Source of the DNA: PHAA01 sp022706565
GTDB taxonomy: Bacteria; Bacillota; Syntrophomonadia; Syntrophomonadales; Syntrophomonadaceae
Assembly (NCBI GenBank): GCA_040769385.1
Contig: JAXGLD010000007.1
Span: 9,655-73,654, forward strand
Length of the DNA: 64,000 nucleotides
Reading direction: 5' to 3'
The translations under genes and the position numbers were made by a program. Below are positions 1 to 8,280 of the stretch, piece by piece (the first letter of the stretch is position 1; every line of letters starts with the position of its first letter). The notes under the pieces are model-generated. The model worked only from the letters and a program-made list of their open reading frames with translations, made no database searches and was not told the DNA's origin.

Positions 1-40
1 GCCGGCCATGACTGGCATATACTTATCGAGGGGTGACGGA

Positions 41-676
41 ATGAGTGAAAAGCAACTGAGAACTATCGTCGTTTTTGGTGCCTTGTGGGGGCTATGTGAG
101 GCAACGCTCGGCTATCTGGTTCACATGTCAGCCATAAGCCTGATCTTCCCTGGGTTGGGTGGATTCATCATGTTTCCCATCGGCTTTTATTTCATGTACC
201 AGGCTTACCGCCAAACTGGGTCACGGGGCAGTTCCATCATGATGGTATCGTTCCTGGCAGCATCCATCAAACTTATCGATTTTCTTGTCCCCGGTCATAT
301 CCTAGCCACGGTTATCATGCCTGCATTGTCCATTGTCCTGGAAGGCTTGGTTGTCTTTTTAGCACTGCGCGTCAGGCAGAATCGCACCGCAATAACGTGG
401 GCAAGTGTAATAGCAGTTTGCTCTAGTTGGCGGCTGCTGTTTCTCCTGGCTTGCCTTTCCCTAGGTCCTATCATCGGTCCATCGGCCCTACTCAGCAATA
501 TTAACATGTTCATCCGTTTTGTGTTTGTAGAGAGCATGGTCAATGCCCTGCTTATATACATAGTGATGTATGTGCCAAAGCCATCAACAGGCCGTACCAT
601 CCGACCTGCTAGCTCTTCATGGGCTTACTCACTGGCTGCGCTACTGTTGGCTGTAGTGGCGCAGTTGTTTATATAA
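41..676 (+). CDS. Polytopic membrane protein of unknown function
   Basis: I do not recognise the family. The 211-residue product is almost entirely hydrophobic, with about six likely membrane segments (roughly residues 8-28, 35-56, 66-82, 85-105, 118-145 and 160-180) and a last hydrophobic stretch at the C-terminus (about 195-211). There is no signal peptide cleavage site and no soluble domain. The start is set at the ATG at 41 because a good ribosome binding site (gaggggtga, 28-36) sits just before it. An in-frame ATG at 8 exists but has no such site in the window. The general look (small, compact, glycine-containing helices) would fit a small-solute transporter component, but no motif supports a substrate. 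The upstream neighbour lies outside the window. Confidence 0.65.
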   Translation: MSEKQLRTIVVFGALWGLCEATLGYLVHMSAISLIFPGLGGFIMFPIGFYFMYQAYRQTGSRGSSIMMVSFLAASIKLIDFLVPGHILATVIMPALSIVLEGLVVFLALRVRQNRTAITWASVIAVCSSWRLLFLLACLSLGPIIGPSALLSNINMFIRFVFVESMVNALLIYIVMYVPKPSTGRTIRPASSSWAYSLAALLLAVVAQLFI

Positions 677-832
677 ATACAGGAATCAAGATGGAGGGAA
701 TCAGATGGGGGATGAACCCGGTCAAGATGTAAAAATTTAGTTTGGTGAATACAGCTTAGCATGCCCGAGTTGCTGCAAGCGCTGCGGGCTGGAATATTGA
801 AGAATTTGCTTCCAACTCTTTCTGGTCACTTT

Positions 833-1003
833 CTACAATACGCTTAATATGGCCGTTTCCGTCCGGGAGGCAATAAACGGATTAGCGATATCCTCAACAT
901 AAACCTTTGTTCTACGACCCGGTCCTCTATCTTCTTCAATCGGCTCCAATGCAATAATCTTGTCAGAACGTAGATATTTGCTGTAACCCAAGGGCACTAT
1001 CAC
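833..1003 (-). CDS. Small RemA/DUF370-like protein, possibly frameshifted
   Basis: A 56-residue frame opens at GTG (1003) and ends with TAG (833). It reads VPLGYSKYLRSDKIIAL, then EEDRGPGRRTKVYV, then ASRTETAILS. From memory this loosely resembles the RemA/DUF370 biofilm regulators (S-anR-IIAI, then GRRTrA, then hvILSaV), but it is too short for a firm call. No good ribosome binding site precedes the GTG. In a different frame, immediately upstream (about 1066-1006), a protein-like stretch ending DDFDAEQRDSM reads up to an ATG followed directly by TGA. Shifting frame by two bases at aatgtgatag would fuse the two into one ~78-residue product. So this may be a frameshifted small gene rather than an intact one. 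It lies 36 bases downstream of the DUF421 gene on the same strand. Confidence 0.4.
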   Translation of the reverse strand: MIVPLGYSKYLRSDKIIALEPIEEDRGPGRRTKVYVEDIANPFIASRTETAILSVL

Positions 1004-1039
1004 ATTGAATCTCGCTGTTCTGCATCGAAATCATCCAGT

Positions 1040-1744
1040 TCAATGATGGTTAGTTGAATCTTCCTTCAAATCAATATAGAGATTACCTTGTTTATCAACC
1101 GATGCCAGAACGATGTCTTCGACTCTGATATTTCGATTATTAATTTCACTAAGCAACCAGCGTTCGTTCCGATCAATTAAACGGAGCTGTTCATTTAATA
1201 TTTTGCCATCCATTATTACATTGGCAAATAAACCTTGTTGTTTCACGGCAATATTCAAATCTTGCTTTGTAACCGGTAGTTTTTCTGCTTTTAATTGAAT
1301 GCTTAAACGTCCATTGGTCTCCAGTATCGCTGACTCAACATCAGATATGTCGAAAACTCCTCCAAGTCGCAATTCCTCTATCAGATTATTTACATTATAT
1401 TTCTCCTTTTTAAGATTCTCTTCCAAGATTTTTCCTTTCTCAATTACAACTACAGATGTTCCATCAAACAATCTTCTGGCATGGTCGTTATTTAATGTAA
1501 CTTTAAATATCAATATTGGTATTAGGCCCCATATTATTAAACTAAAAATCCCATGAGAAATAGATATGGTTCTATCTATTGATAATGAAGCGGCAATTGA
1601 ACCTATGGTAATGCCGACAATAAAATCCAAGAAGTTTAATTCGGATATCAGTCTCTTGCCCATTATGAGAGCAAGGATAAACAGCGAGACTATTGAGATA
1701 GTATTTCTTACCAAAATATCTAACTGAGCAGTTAACACTTCCAT
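1040..1744 (-). CDS. DUF421 (YetF-like) membrane protein
   Basis: The 234-residue product has three membrane segments in its first ~85 residues followed by a soluble alpha/beta domain. The family signature GGVFDISDVESAIL lies near residues 128-141 and the region around LYIDLKED closes the domain, matching the DUF421/YetF family of Firmicute membrane proteins. Known members (YetF, YrbG, YdfS of Bacillus) are linked to sporulation and germination membranes, but no molecular activity is established. The start ATG at 1744 has gaggag just upstream. A second, more GC-rich paralogue is at 56168-56857. This copy is noticeably AT-rich compared with most of the window, which may point to separate acquisition. 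Function here is unknown. Confidence 0.85.
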   Translation of the reverse strand: MEVLTAQLDILVRNTISIVSLFILALIMGKRLISELNFLDFIVGITIGSIAASLSIDRTISISHGIFSLIIWGLIPILIFKVTLNNDHARRLFDGTSVVVIEKGKILEENLKKEKYNVNNLIEELRLGGVFDISDVESAILETNGRLSIQLKAEKLPVTKQDLNIAVKQQGLFANVIMDGKILNEQLRLIDRNERWLLSEINNRNIRVEDIVLASVDKQGNLYIDLKEDSTNHH

Positions 1745-1941
1745 AAGGACTCCTCAAGCGAATTATCATAGAGTTCATTATAGATTTTCATCTAAGCTCA
1801 TTTCTTATTCGCCCCGCAATCATGATTCTAGCCGGCAATAGTCGGCCCTTTTTTCAGAAAACAACTGGCCGGGGACTAGCCCCGGCCTTGCTTACCTATC
1901 CGTATCTGCGCCAAGATCATCTATAACAATACAATTACCTT

Positions 1942-4128
1942 CTACAGCCACTTCAAGTCAAACAGAGCGGGATTTGTTTTCTCGTAGGTAGCTACATTAG
2001 CCGAGTTGTATAATCCCAAAGCCATGTTTGTCCCTGTGCAGTTCTCGAAGGTTACACTACACGGATATTTGATGACATTGTAGTAATGTCCGAACCCAAA
2101 CATATACCCGTATCCCCCGGCGTTCTGTCCCTTGATGTTTTTGACATAGATGTTCTGGGCATACTGGGTGTTGTTGTTCGGTTCCACATCGATAAACGAC
2201 TTGGGCATGGTGCCGGTGATGTTGTATATGTTGCCATTCTGGATCACCAGGTCCTTCGCCGAGATTATTGAGATACCGTTGCGGCAGCAGTCATGGATAA
2301 CGAAATCCTCGATCACCACTTTAACACTGGCTCCTCCCGATCCAGACGAGTTGCCGGAAACATATATACCGTCACCTATGAAATCGCTTATCTCAACATC
2401 GTGGATACGGACGTTGGTACTGTTATACAAGCATATCCCCCGACCATACTCGCTGGTAGCGGGTTTACGGGCAGCCCAGTCACCAATAATACGCCCCCCG
2501 GTTATTTCCACGTTGCTGACGTTGCTCATGTTAATAAAGCGGTAATTGGTTAAACTTGTCTTGATAGCCCGCAGCTCTGCCCCTGAACTCAATTCTAGTT
2601 TTATGTTACTCGCTAGATTCAATCCTGTGCCTGATGTAGAAAGGGATACCATATATTTTCCGTCTGGCAGGTATACTGTCCCGCCGCCCTTGGTACTGGC
2701 GGCGTTGATGGCGGATTGTATGGCAGTCCGGTCATCCGTGACACCGTCACCTTTAGCTCCATAATTCTTGACATTAAAACTAGAGGAAACTACAGCCTTT
2801 GCGGGTACTGTTATGCTGACCACCTGACTGGCGGAAGTGCTGTTTTTCGACAATTTTAGTGTGACATTTCCGCTATTCGCGGTGCTGCCATAGGTTATGC
2901 TTCCCGTAGACGATACGTTGGAATTTGCACTGCTGATAATACTAATCTGAATCCCTGATACAGACTTGTCGACAATCGCTTGGGCCATTGTAACTAGATT
3001 GGAATCCTTGCCTTCCACTGGTTTAAAGGTACCAGCAGCGGTCAGGGCGGCTTGAGCGGCGGCCACAGCCTGGGCATCGGCTGATGCTGGCGGTGGTGTC
3101 ACCACACTGCTTTTGGCAGGTATGGTCACCAAAACAGTTTGGGTAACGGTGGTGCTCTTTTTGGTCAGGGAGAAACGAACGCTGTTGGACCTGGCCGCGC
3201 TGGCATAGGTTATGACCCCGGTGGATGAGATCTGGGGGTTGAAGGTAGCCGCCATTTTGACGGTGACACCGGAGACCTTCTGGTTCACAATCCGCTGAGC
3301 CAGAGCCACGATATTGGTGTCGGTACCTTCAACCGGTTTGAGGGGTGCAGCAGCAGACAGGGCGGCTTGGGCGGTCGCCACAGCCTGGGCATCGGTTGTC
3401 GCCGGTGGTGGTGTCACCACACTGCTTTTGGCAGGTATGGTTACCAAAACAGTTTGGGTAACAGTGGTGCTGTTTTTGGTCAGGGAGAAACGAACGCTGT
3501 TGGACCTGGCCGCGCTGGCATAGGTTATGACCCCGGTGGATGAGATCTGGGGGTTGAAGGTAGCCGCCATTTTGACGGTGACACCGGAGACCTTCTGGTT
3601 CACAATCCGCTGAGCCAGAGCCACGATATTGGTGTCGGTACCTTCAACCGGTTTGAGGGGTGCAGCAGCAGACAGGGCGGCTTGGGCGGTCGCCACAGCC
3701 TGGGCATCGGTTGTCGCCGGTGGTGGTGTCACCACACTGCTTTTGGCAGGTATGGTTACCAAAACAGTTTGGGTAACAGTGGTGCTGTTTTTGGTCAGGG
3801 AGAAACGAACGCTGTTGGACCTGGCCGCGCTGGCATAGGTTATGACCCCGGTGGATGAGATCTGGGGGTTGAAGGTAGCCGCCATTTTGACGGTGACACC
3901 GGAGACCTTCTGGTTCACAATCCGCTGAGCCAGAGCCACGATATTGGTGTCGGTACCTTCAACCGGTTTGAGGGGTGCAGCAGCAGACAGGGCGGCTTGG
4001 GCGGTCGCCACAGCCTGGGCATCGGTCATTGGTGCTGCATAAAGTGCTCCGCTATTGGAGCAGATGAAGAAGATGATAAATGTCATGAAAGCGGTTTTAA
4101 ATAATCGATTCCGTTGAATTCCTTGCAT
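1942..4128 (-). CDS. Secreted repeat protein with beta-helix (pectate lyase 3-like) domain
   Basis: The 728-residue protein starts with a signal peptide (basic N-terminus, hydrophobic core about residues 12-29, cleavage near ALYAAP). Three nearly identical 105-residue units follow (about 36-140, 141-245, 246-350). A diverged fourth copy covers about 351-449. Each begins DAQAVA.AQAAL and ends IPAKSSVVTPPP, resembling the atrophied bacterial Ig-like (aBig_2) domain. From about residue 450 the FNVKNYGAKGDGVTDD motif opens a right-handed parallel beta-helix of the pectate lyase 3/GH28-like type, with repeated NVRI/VVIEDFVIHD strands to near the C-terminus. The role is probably binding to or cutting of an extracellular polysaccharide; the substrate is unknown. 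The start ATG at 4128 has aggaggga just upstream. A long untranslated leader with a terminator hairpin precedes it. Confidence 0.85.
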   Translation of the reverse strand: MQGIQRNRLFKTAFMTFIIFFICSNSGALYAAPMTDAQAVATAQAALSAAAPLKPVEGTDTNIVALAQRIVNQKVSGVTVKMAATFNPQISSTGVITYASAARSNSVRFSLTKNSTTVTQTVLVTIPAKSSVVTPPPATTDAQAVATAQAALSAAAPLKPVEGTDTNIVALAQRIVNQKVSGVTVKMAATFNPQISSTGVITYASAARSNSVRFSLTKNSTTVTQTVLVTIPAKSSVVTPPPATTDAQAVATAQAALSAAAPLKPVEGTDTNIVALAQRIVNQKVSGVTVKMAATFNPQISSTGVITYASAARSNSVRFSLTKKSTTVTQTVLVTIPAKSSVVTPPPASADAQAVAAAQAALTAAGTFKPVEGKDSNLVTMAQAIVDKSVSGIQISIISSANSNVSSTGSITYGSTANSGNVTLKLSKNSTSASQVVSITVPAKAVVSSSFNVKNYGAKGDGVTDDRTAIQSAINAASTKGGGTVYLPDGKYMVSLSTSGTGLNLASNIKLELSSGAELRAIKTSLTNYRFINMSNVSNVEITGGRIIGDWAARKPATSEYGRGICLYNSTNVRIHDVEISDFIGDGIYVSGNSSGSGGASVKVVIEDFVIHDCCRNGISIISAKDLVIQNGNIYNITGTMPKSFIDVEPNNNTQYAQNIYVKNIKGQNAGGYGYMFGFGHYYNVIKYPCSVTFENCTGTNMALGLYNSANVATYEKTNPALFDLKWL
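3079..4023 (-). repeat. Three tandem 315-bp direct repeats inside the secreted protein gene
   Basis: Units run about 4023-3709, 3708-3394 and 3393-3079, in phase with the reading frame (105 codons each). At the DNA level units one and two appear identical over long stretches. Unit three differs at a few positions, for example tttttggtcag context (AAG for AAC at the end of SLTK). A fourth unit (3078 to about 2780) is strongly diverged. Near-identity at synonymous sites implies recent duplication or ongoing gene conversion. Confidence 0.9.
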
Positions 4129-4550
4129 ATTTCATTCCCTCCTATAAATCAAGGACATTGTTCGATCATGGTTTAAGCTCAGGGAGCTTGTCCCTGTGCA
4201 GCCGCTGCTGTTATAGCTGGTTTCCATGTTGAATGGCCGGTAAAAAATGAACCAGTCGTAAACTCCGGGGGGTTGAAAAAATAAAAAGCCCCTATTCCGG
4301 TCTATTGGAATAGGGACTTGAATAATCACGTTCTAGAAACAAGTTGGCAGCCAACAAGGATTCAGGCTGGTTCAGTAGACTGTGGTGGTGGTTGCGTCAT
4401 CTGGTCTGGTTGCCAGTTCAAGTAAGAATACAGGACAGCCTATAAATAGGATAGACATGAATGACAGCGCCGGCAAGAGCTAGATGTAGGTAATCGAAGA
4501 ATTATTTTCCAGAAAGAGTGTCGGACCACTTTAATAGATGAAGAAGCTCC
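4129..4550 (-). other. Gene-free leader region upstream of the repeat protein gene
   Basis: About 420 bases without a credible gene. On the minus strand it holds several hairpins: GTTGGC/GCCAAC near 4344-4356, the strong terminator at 4276-4316, and CAGGGA/TCCCTG near 4179-4196, followed by the ribosome binding site. I compared it with cyclic-di-GMP, TPP, SAM and other classes known to me and found no convincing match. A short open frame of 65 codons spans part of it but looks accidental. Confidence 0.5.
4276..4316 (-). terminator. Rho-independent terminator in the leader of the repeat protein gene
   Basis: Read on the minus strand, CCCTATTCC pairs with GGAATAGGG around an 8-base loop and is followed by GCTTTTTATTTTTT. 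It sits about 150 bases upstream of the start codon at 4128, with the same transcription direction. It could end a short upstream transcript or act as an attenuator for the downstream gene. No upstream gene on the minus strand closer than 4551 explains it except the terpenoid-cyclase-like gene. Confidence 0.8.
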
Positions 4551-5390
4551 TTAAGTGTTTGTCTGCAGGTTCCTGATTATCTCCTGATATCGCTTGGTTG
4601 CCAATATACTCGGCTTCCCCTTTTTGCAGAAAGCCAGGCTTGCTAATTTGGGCACCACCCGTTCTACCACGATTTGCCCATCTACGGTTTTAGACTGCAA
4701 AGCCTCAAATGCCTCCCGAAACCGCTTGTCGACTCTCGCCCGGTTATAGAATGACAGCACATAGACATACTGGAAAAGGTTATAGTTGCGGAATGGATAT
4801 TCGACCTGCATGAACAGGGTGCCGATGCCATAATGGCAGGGACCGATTGGTTTTCGAATCGTCCAATGCCCCAGTAAGAAATCCACAGCCTGTTCCAAGG
4901 AAGGATGTTTCCCCGCATCATCGACAAAGCGGAATAAATCGAGGGCCAGAAGGGTTGGATGAGGGTTGGAGCATTCGGTTTCCGGTCCACGGCCAAACGA
5001 GAATTTTTTACAGCGCCAGCCCCCGTCCAATTCCTGAATATCAAACAAATGCTGAACGGTTTTCTGAATTCGCTCATCAGGGGCATATCCCATATGGCAG
5101 AGTACTCGTGTCGCGTGGATGGTTTGGCAAGGGTAAATTGCTCCTTTGGGGTACAGTCTAAACCTCCCGTCCTCCAGCCAGGTGCTGAAAATCAGATCAG
5201 CGGTCTTCCGAAGGATTGGATCTGAGGGATCCATGCCCAGTTCCAGGAGAAATAAAACACACTCCAATGTACTCCACGGCGCCCCTTTTATTAGTCGCTT
5301 ATCCGGAGTCGCCCAGTAATCAGCTCCATTGTCATGCCGGTGGGACAAGATCATATCAATATCGGATAGAAATTGTTTTGCAATGCTCAT
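4551..5390 (-). CDS. Terpenoid cyclase/prenyltransferase-fold (alpha-alpha toroid) protein
   Basis: The 279-residue product has repeated helical units with the pattern seen in squalene-cyclase/prenyltransferase alpha-alpha barrels: WLEDGRFRLYP, QELDGGWRCKKF and similar QDGGW-type turns, with ECVLFLLELG and TLLALDLFRFV helices. There is no DXDD or DCTAE cyclase motif, so a catalytic cyclase role is doubtful. Proteins like this are usually annotated as prenyltransferase-like or hypothetical. The start is placed at the ATG at 5390, seven codons inside a longer frame, because gaggtg lies six bases before it. The protein is cytoplasmic, with no signal or membrane segment. The gene is monocistronic as far as can be seen; function unknown. 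Confidence 0.65.
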   Translation of the reverse strand: MSIAKQFLSDIDMILSHRHDNGADYWATPDKRLIKGAPWSTLECVLFLLELGMDPSDPILRKTADLIFSTWLEDGRFRLYPKGAIYPCQTIHATRVLCHMGYAPDERIQKTVQHLFDIQELDGGWRCKKFSFGRGPETECSNPHPTLLALDLFRFVDDAGKHPSLEQAVDFLLGHWTIRKPIGPCHYGIGTLFMQVEYPFRNYNLFQYVYVLSFYNRARVDKRFREAFEALQSKTVDGQIVVERVVPKLASLAFCKKGKPSILATKRYQEIIRNLQTNT

Positions 5391-5561
5391 ATGCTCACCT
5401 CTTTGCTGCAATATCCTTACCCGGTCCCCGTCTTACCATAGGGTGTCGGATATTATTTCAGGATGGGAGGTTTTCAAATAGGCCTACTTCCACATCACGT
5501 CTAGCTGCTTTGCTTTCATGTTGATCCATCCTTTATTGAAATGCAGAGTTCATAAACAGAT

Positions 5562-5951
5562 CTATGCTCTTATAGGCTTATCTTGACCGACTTCAATTTC
5601 AATTCGACTATTCTTTCTCTGCAGGATTTGATCATACTGCCGGTACATTTTTTGAACGCTGGTTTCCAGGATATAATAGTGCCCCAGGTAAAGCAGCAGA
5701 AATATGGTGACGAAGATAAACAAGGCTACCAGCAGCATATCGACGCTGGCTGCGCTATACAGTAGATTCATGAGGAGCATCAGCACCAAGGCGAAGGCCA
5801 CCGTAACGATCAGGTGGATCAGCCGCTCGTGTTGGAAAAACCGAATCTGTACGAGGTGCTCTTCCAGCAGTGTATCCCAGTCGGTTGGCGGTCCCCCTCC
5901 GGCCAGTGTCTGGTCGATCCTGTTCAAGTAATCTAAAATCCTTCTTCTCAA
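5562..5951 (-). CDS. Small two-helix membrane protein
   Basis: The 129-residue product has a soluble N-terminus (about 1-42), two adjacent membrane segments (about residues 44-64 and 70-92) and a basic C-terminal tail that may form a coiled helix. The family is not recognised. The start is a TTG at 5951 that overlaps the TGA stop of the upstream PH-domain gene (ATTGA), so the pair is probably translationally coupled. Such pairing with a PH-domain membrane protein suggests a shared envelope role, but nothing more can be said. Confidence 0.6.
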   Translation of the reverse strand: MRRRILDYLNRIDQTLAGGGPPTDWDTLLEEHLVQIRFFQHERLIHLIVTVAFALVLMLLMNLLYSAASVDMLLVALFIFVTIFLLLYLGHYYILETSVQKMYRQYDQILQRKNSRIEIEVGQDKPIRA

Positions 5952-6385
5952 TCATACCAAGTCCCTTTCTCCAGGTTTACACAACGGCGGGCTAGTTCCG
6001 CCAAGAATTCTTCCCGGTTAACAGGTGATATATCGGTTGTTCCCCTGATGTAGCCTTTGCCATGCTGCATGATCTCTATGCGCCGGGTTGACAATGCCAT
6101 AGATCCTAACACGCTTTGGTGAAGACGAAGCGATTTAATTTTGTCATAAGGAATCTTCCGAAAGAAAGGTCCGCTGCGACAGTAGAGATAATCATCGCGG
6201 AGCTCATAGTAAGTGCCCAGATATATCCAGAGAATGAGTATTAGAGTAGGCCAGCCAACAGCATAAGCGAACATCTTTTCATCCGGTGGAACGGTCAACA
6301 ATATCACCAACATAAGGGGTACTGATATCCAAATGGTAATCCTTAACCACCAGTCAACTGCAGATTTCACCCGTACGATTTCCAC
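5948..6385 (-). CDS. Membrane-anchored bacterial PH-domain protein
   Basis: The 145-residue product has two membrane segments (about residues 12-30 and 38-58) followed by a small beta-rich domain containing YYELRDDYLYCRSGPFFRKI and IPYDKIKSLRLHQS. This is the hallmark arrangement of bacterial PH (DUF304/YdbT-like or DUF1200) domains, where the conserved IPYxxI turn follows the first strands. The start GTG at 6385 is preceded by ggaggtag. The stop overlaps the start of the downstream small membrane protein. PH-like domains of this kind are usually envelope-associated with unknown ligands. Confidence 0.7.
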   Translation of the reverse strand: MEIVRVKSAVDWWLRITIWISVPLMLVILLTVPPDEKMFAYAVGWPTLILILWIYLGTYYELRDDYLYCRSGPFFRKIPYDKIKSLRLHQSVLGSMALSTRRIEIMQHGKGYIRGTTDISPVNREEFLAELARRCVNLEKGTWYD

Positions 6386-6449
6386 TTAACAACTACCTCC
6401 GTCGGATAACGGCACTACTTGCAGAAAGCAAGAGAAAGCCATTGCTTCC

Positions 6450-6863
6450 TCACCTGTCAGGCTTGTCGATTACAGCCACCGTGCAGCGGGAGATGCAGAC
6501 CAGGCGCTGGTCCTCATCATAAAGACGCACATCCCAAACCATACTGGTTCTGCCCACATGAACCGGGACGCCCACCGCCTTCACTGTCCCCTGCCTCACA
6601 CTGCGAATATGGTTGGCGTTGATTTCCAGCCCCACAGCCCTTTGCTTCTCCCGGTCAATGAACAGGTAACTGCCGGCCGAGGCTACTGTTTCAGCCAATA
6701 CTACCGATACCCCGCCGTGCATAATGCCGAACGGCTGGTGGGTTTTGGGCGTGACCGGCATAGCAGCGGTTACCCTTTCTTGGCTGAATTCTATTATCTT
6801 GATTCCCAGTGTCTCCATGATGGTATTGGACCAATCAAATTCTAGGTTAGGTATATCAGTCAT
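6450..6863 (-). CDS. PaaI-family hotdog-fold acyl-CoA thioesterase
   Basis: The 137-residue protein matches the PaaI/YbdB thioesterase family: ETLGIKIIEFSQERVTAAMPV at the start, then PFGIMHGGVSVVLAETVAS, whose HGG-x-x-x-x-L-A-E element carries the catalytic acidic residue, and NHIRSVRQGTVKAVGVPVHVGR in the core strands. These enzymes hydrolyse acyl- or aroyl-CoA thioesters in the cytoplasm; the exact substrate is not predictable. The start ATG at 6863 has gagggga upstream. A longer frame begins at 6899 but lacks a site. The gene is divergent from the acyl-CoA dehydrogenase gene, so both may act on acyl-CoA. Confidence 0.85.
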   Translation of the reverse strand: MTDIPNLEFDWSNTIMETLGIKIIEFSQERVTAAMPVTPKTHQPFGIMHGGVSVVLAETVASAGSYLFIDREKQRAVGLEINANHIRSVRQGTVKAVGVPVHVGRTSMVWDVRLYDEDQRLVCISRCTVAVIDKPDR

Positions 6864-7023
6864 TTTTGTGTCCCCTCTTATTTCCACGGCATGCTGCATG
6901 CGTTTCTATAATGCCTATGATATCAAATCCGTGGCGATTATTCCTGCCCTGTGAGCAAAAACCAGAAGGCTAAATAGCTTGTCAAGATTATTGTGGGATA
7001 CCCTCGCACCCATATCCAGACTT

Positions 7024-7037
7024 CGTTTGCGCAAACG
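7024..7037. promoter_or_regulatory. Perfect 14-bp palindrome upstream of the acyl-CoA dehydrogenase promoter
   Basis: CGTTTGC is followed directly by GCAAACG, a perfect palindrome ending four bases before the -35 box at 7041. Position and symmetry suggest a binding site for a dimeric regulator. The regulator is not identified. Confidence 0.5.
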
Positions 7038-7070
7038 CGGTTGACTGCCGTTCAACCGGCAAAATACAAT
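7038..7070 (+). promoter_or_regulatory. Promoter of the acyl-CoA dehydrogenase gene with overlapping inverted repeat
   Basis: TTGACT (7041-7046) and TACAAT (7065-7070) are separated by 18 bases, close to the sigma-A consensus. The inverted repeat CGGTTGA-(7)-TCAACCG at 7038-7058 covers the -35 box and half the spacer, which is where a repressor would block RNA polymerase. The coding start lies 63 bases downstream. Confidence 0.6.
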
Positions 7071-7132
7071 AGAGTAAGCAGACCAATCTCCGTATCGGTG
7101 CAGGGAAAATATGACTAATAGGAGGGATAGAT

Positions 7133-8263
7133 TTGGATTTTTATCTTAGCGAAGAACAAGAACTTATCCGCAGTGCCATGAGGGAGTTCGCCGAGGAGCA
7201 CGTTGCTCCTATCGCTCAGGAAATCGATGAATCCAGCCGTTGGCCAGCTGATCTGTATGTCAAATTGGGTGAAAAAGGATGGATGGGAATGCCCTTCCCC
7301 GAGGAGTATGGGGGATCTGGAGCCGACTATGTCAGTTATGCAGGCGCCATCGAGGAGTTGGCTCAGGTCTGCGCGGCGACCGCATTCAATGTTTCCGTAC
7401 ACACCGGTGTAGCTTGCATGTGTATCAATAATTTCGGCACCGAAGAGCAAAAGAAAAAATACCTGACTCCCCTGGCCAAAGGTAAGATCGGGGCCTTCGC
7501 TATAACCGAACCCTCCGCCGGTACCGATGTGGGCGGGGCTCTCACCAACGCTGTGCTAGACGGTGAGGAGTACGTGATTAACGGCAGCAAGACCTTCTGC
7601 ACCAATGGCCCGGTGGCCGATACCTATATAGTATTCGCCTGGACCAACAAGGAAAAGGGCGAGATGAGCTGCTTCATCATCCCACGGGGTACGCCTGGTA
7701 TGCAGATTGGCCAGAAGATTGAGAAAATGGGGATGCGTTCCTCCCAGACTTCCGATCTCTATTTCAAGGATTGCCGAATTCCCAAGGAAAACATCATAGG
7801 CAAGGAAGGCCAGGGGTTGAAGATTGCTATGAACGGGTTTGACCATGGCCGGGTAGGCATCGCCGCACAAGCGGTGGGTATTGCTCAGGCGGCCTTGAAT
7901 GAAGCCATAGCCTACTCCAAGCAGAGGGTTCAATTCAATAAGCCTATCGCCAAACAGCAACAAATCCAGTTCTGGATTGCCGACATGGTGACCGAGGTGC
8001 AAGCGGCCCGTTTGCTGACTCTGCAGGCAGCCTGGCTCAAGGACCAGGGCAAGCCTTTCTCAAAGGAAGCGGCTATGGCCAAGCTATATGCCTCTGAACT
8101 GGCGGTGCGGGTCACCAACAAGGCGGTCCAGATTCATGGCGGCTATGGTTACTGTAAGGGAATAAAGGTGGAACGCCTCTATCGCGACGCCAAAATAACT
8201 GAGATTTATGAAGGCACTTCCGAAGCGATGCGGATGGTGATCGGGGGCAGCGCCCTGCGTTAA
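7133..8263 (+). CDS. Short-chain (butyryl-type) acyl-CoA dehydrogenase
   Basis: FAD-dependent oxidation of a saturated acyl-CoA to the trans-2-enoyl-CoA, with electrons passed to ETF. The 376 residues are the usual family length. Visible are AFAITEPSAGTDVGG (about 121-135, flavin/substrate loop), the C-terminal VQIHGGYGY motif and the catalytic glutamate in EIYEGTSE (about residue 360), the position used by short- and medium-chain enzymes. In anaerobic Clostridia such enzymes serve butyrate formation or syntrophic butyrate oxidation. The start is TTG at 7133 with aggaggga at 7120-7127. The gene stands alone: no ETF, crotonase or thiolase gene follows, so it is not a complete bcs operon. Confidence 0.92.
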   Translation: MDFYLSEEQELIRSAMREFAEEHVAPIAQEIDESSRWPADLYVKLGEKGWMGMPFPEEYGGSGADYVSYAGAIEELAQVCAATAFNVSVHTGVACMCINNFGTEEQKKKYLTPLAKGKIGAFAITEPSAGTDVGGALTNAVLDGEEYVINGSKTFCTNGPVADTYIVFAWTNKEKGEMSCFIIPRGTPGMQIGQKIEKMGMRSSQTSDLYFKDCRIPKENIIGKEGQGLKIAMNGFDHGRVGIAAQAVGIAQAALNEAIAYSKQRVQFNKPIAKQQQIQFWIADMVTEVQAARLLTLQAAWLKDQGKPFSKEAAMAKLYASELAVRVTNKAVQIHGGYGYCKGIKVERLYRDAKITEIYEGTSEAMRMVIGGSALR

Positions 8264-8280
8264 AGATCGAAGACGCTTGA

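Noticed and set aside
3314..3838. Two identical 69-codon plus-strand frames 315 bases apart
   Set aside because: They are antisense shadows of the tandem repeats in the secreted protein gene; their identity only reflects the repeats.
4132..4329. 65-codon minus-strand frame upstream of the repeat protein
   Set aside because: It runs through a terminator hairpin, lacks a ribosome binding site and has no protein-like pattern.
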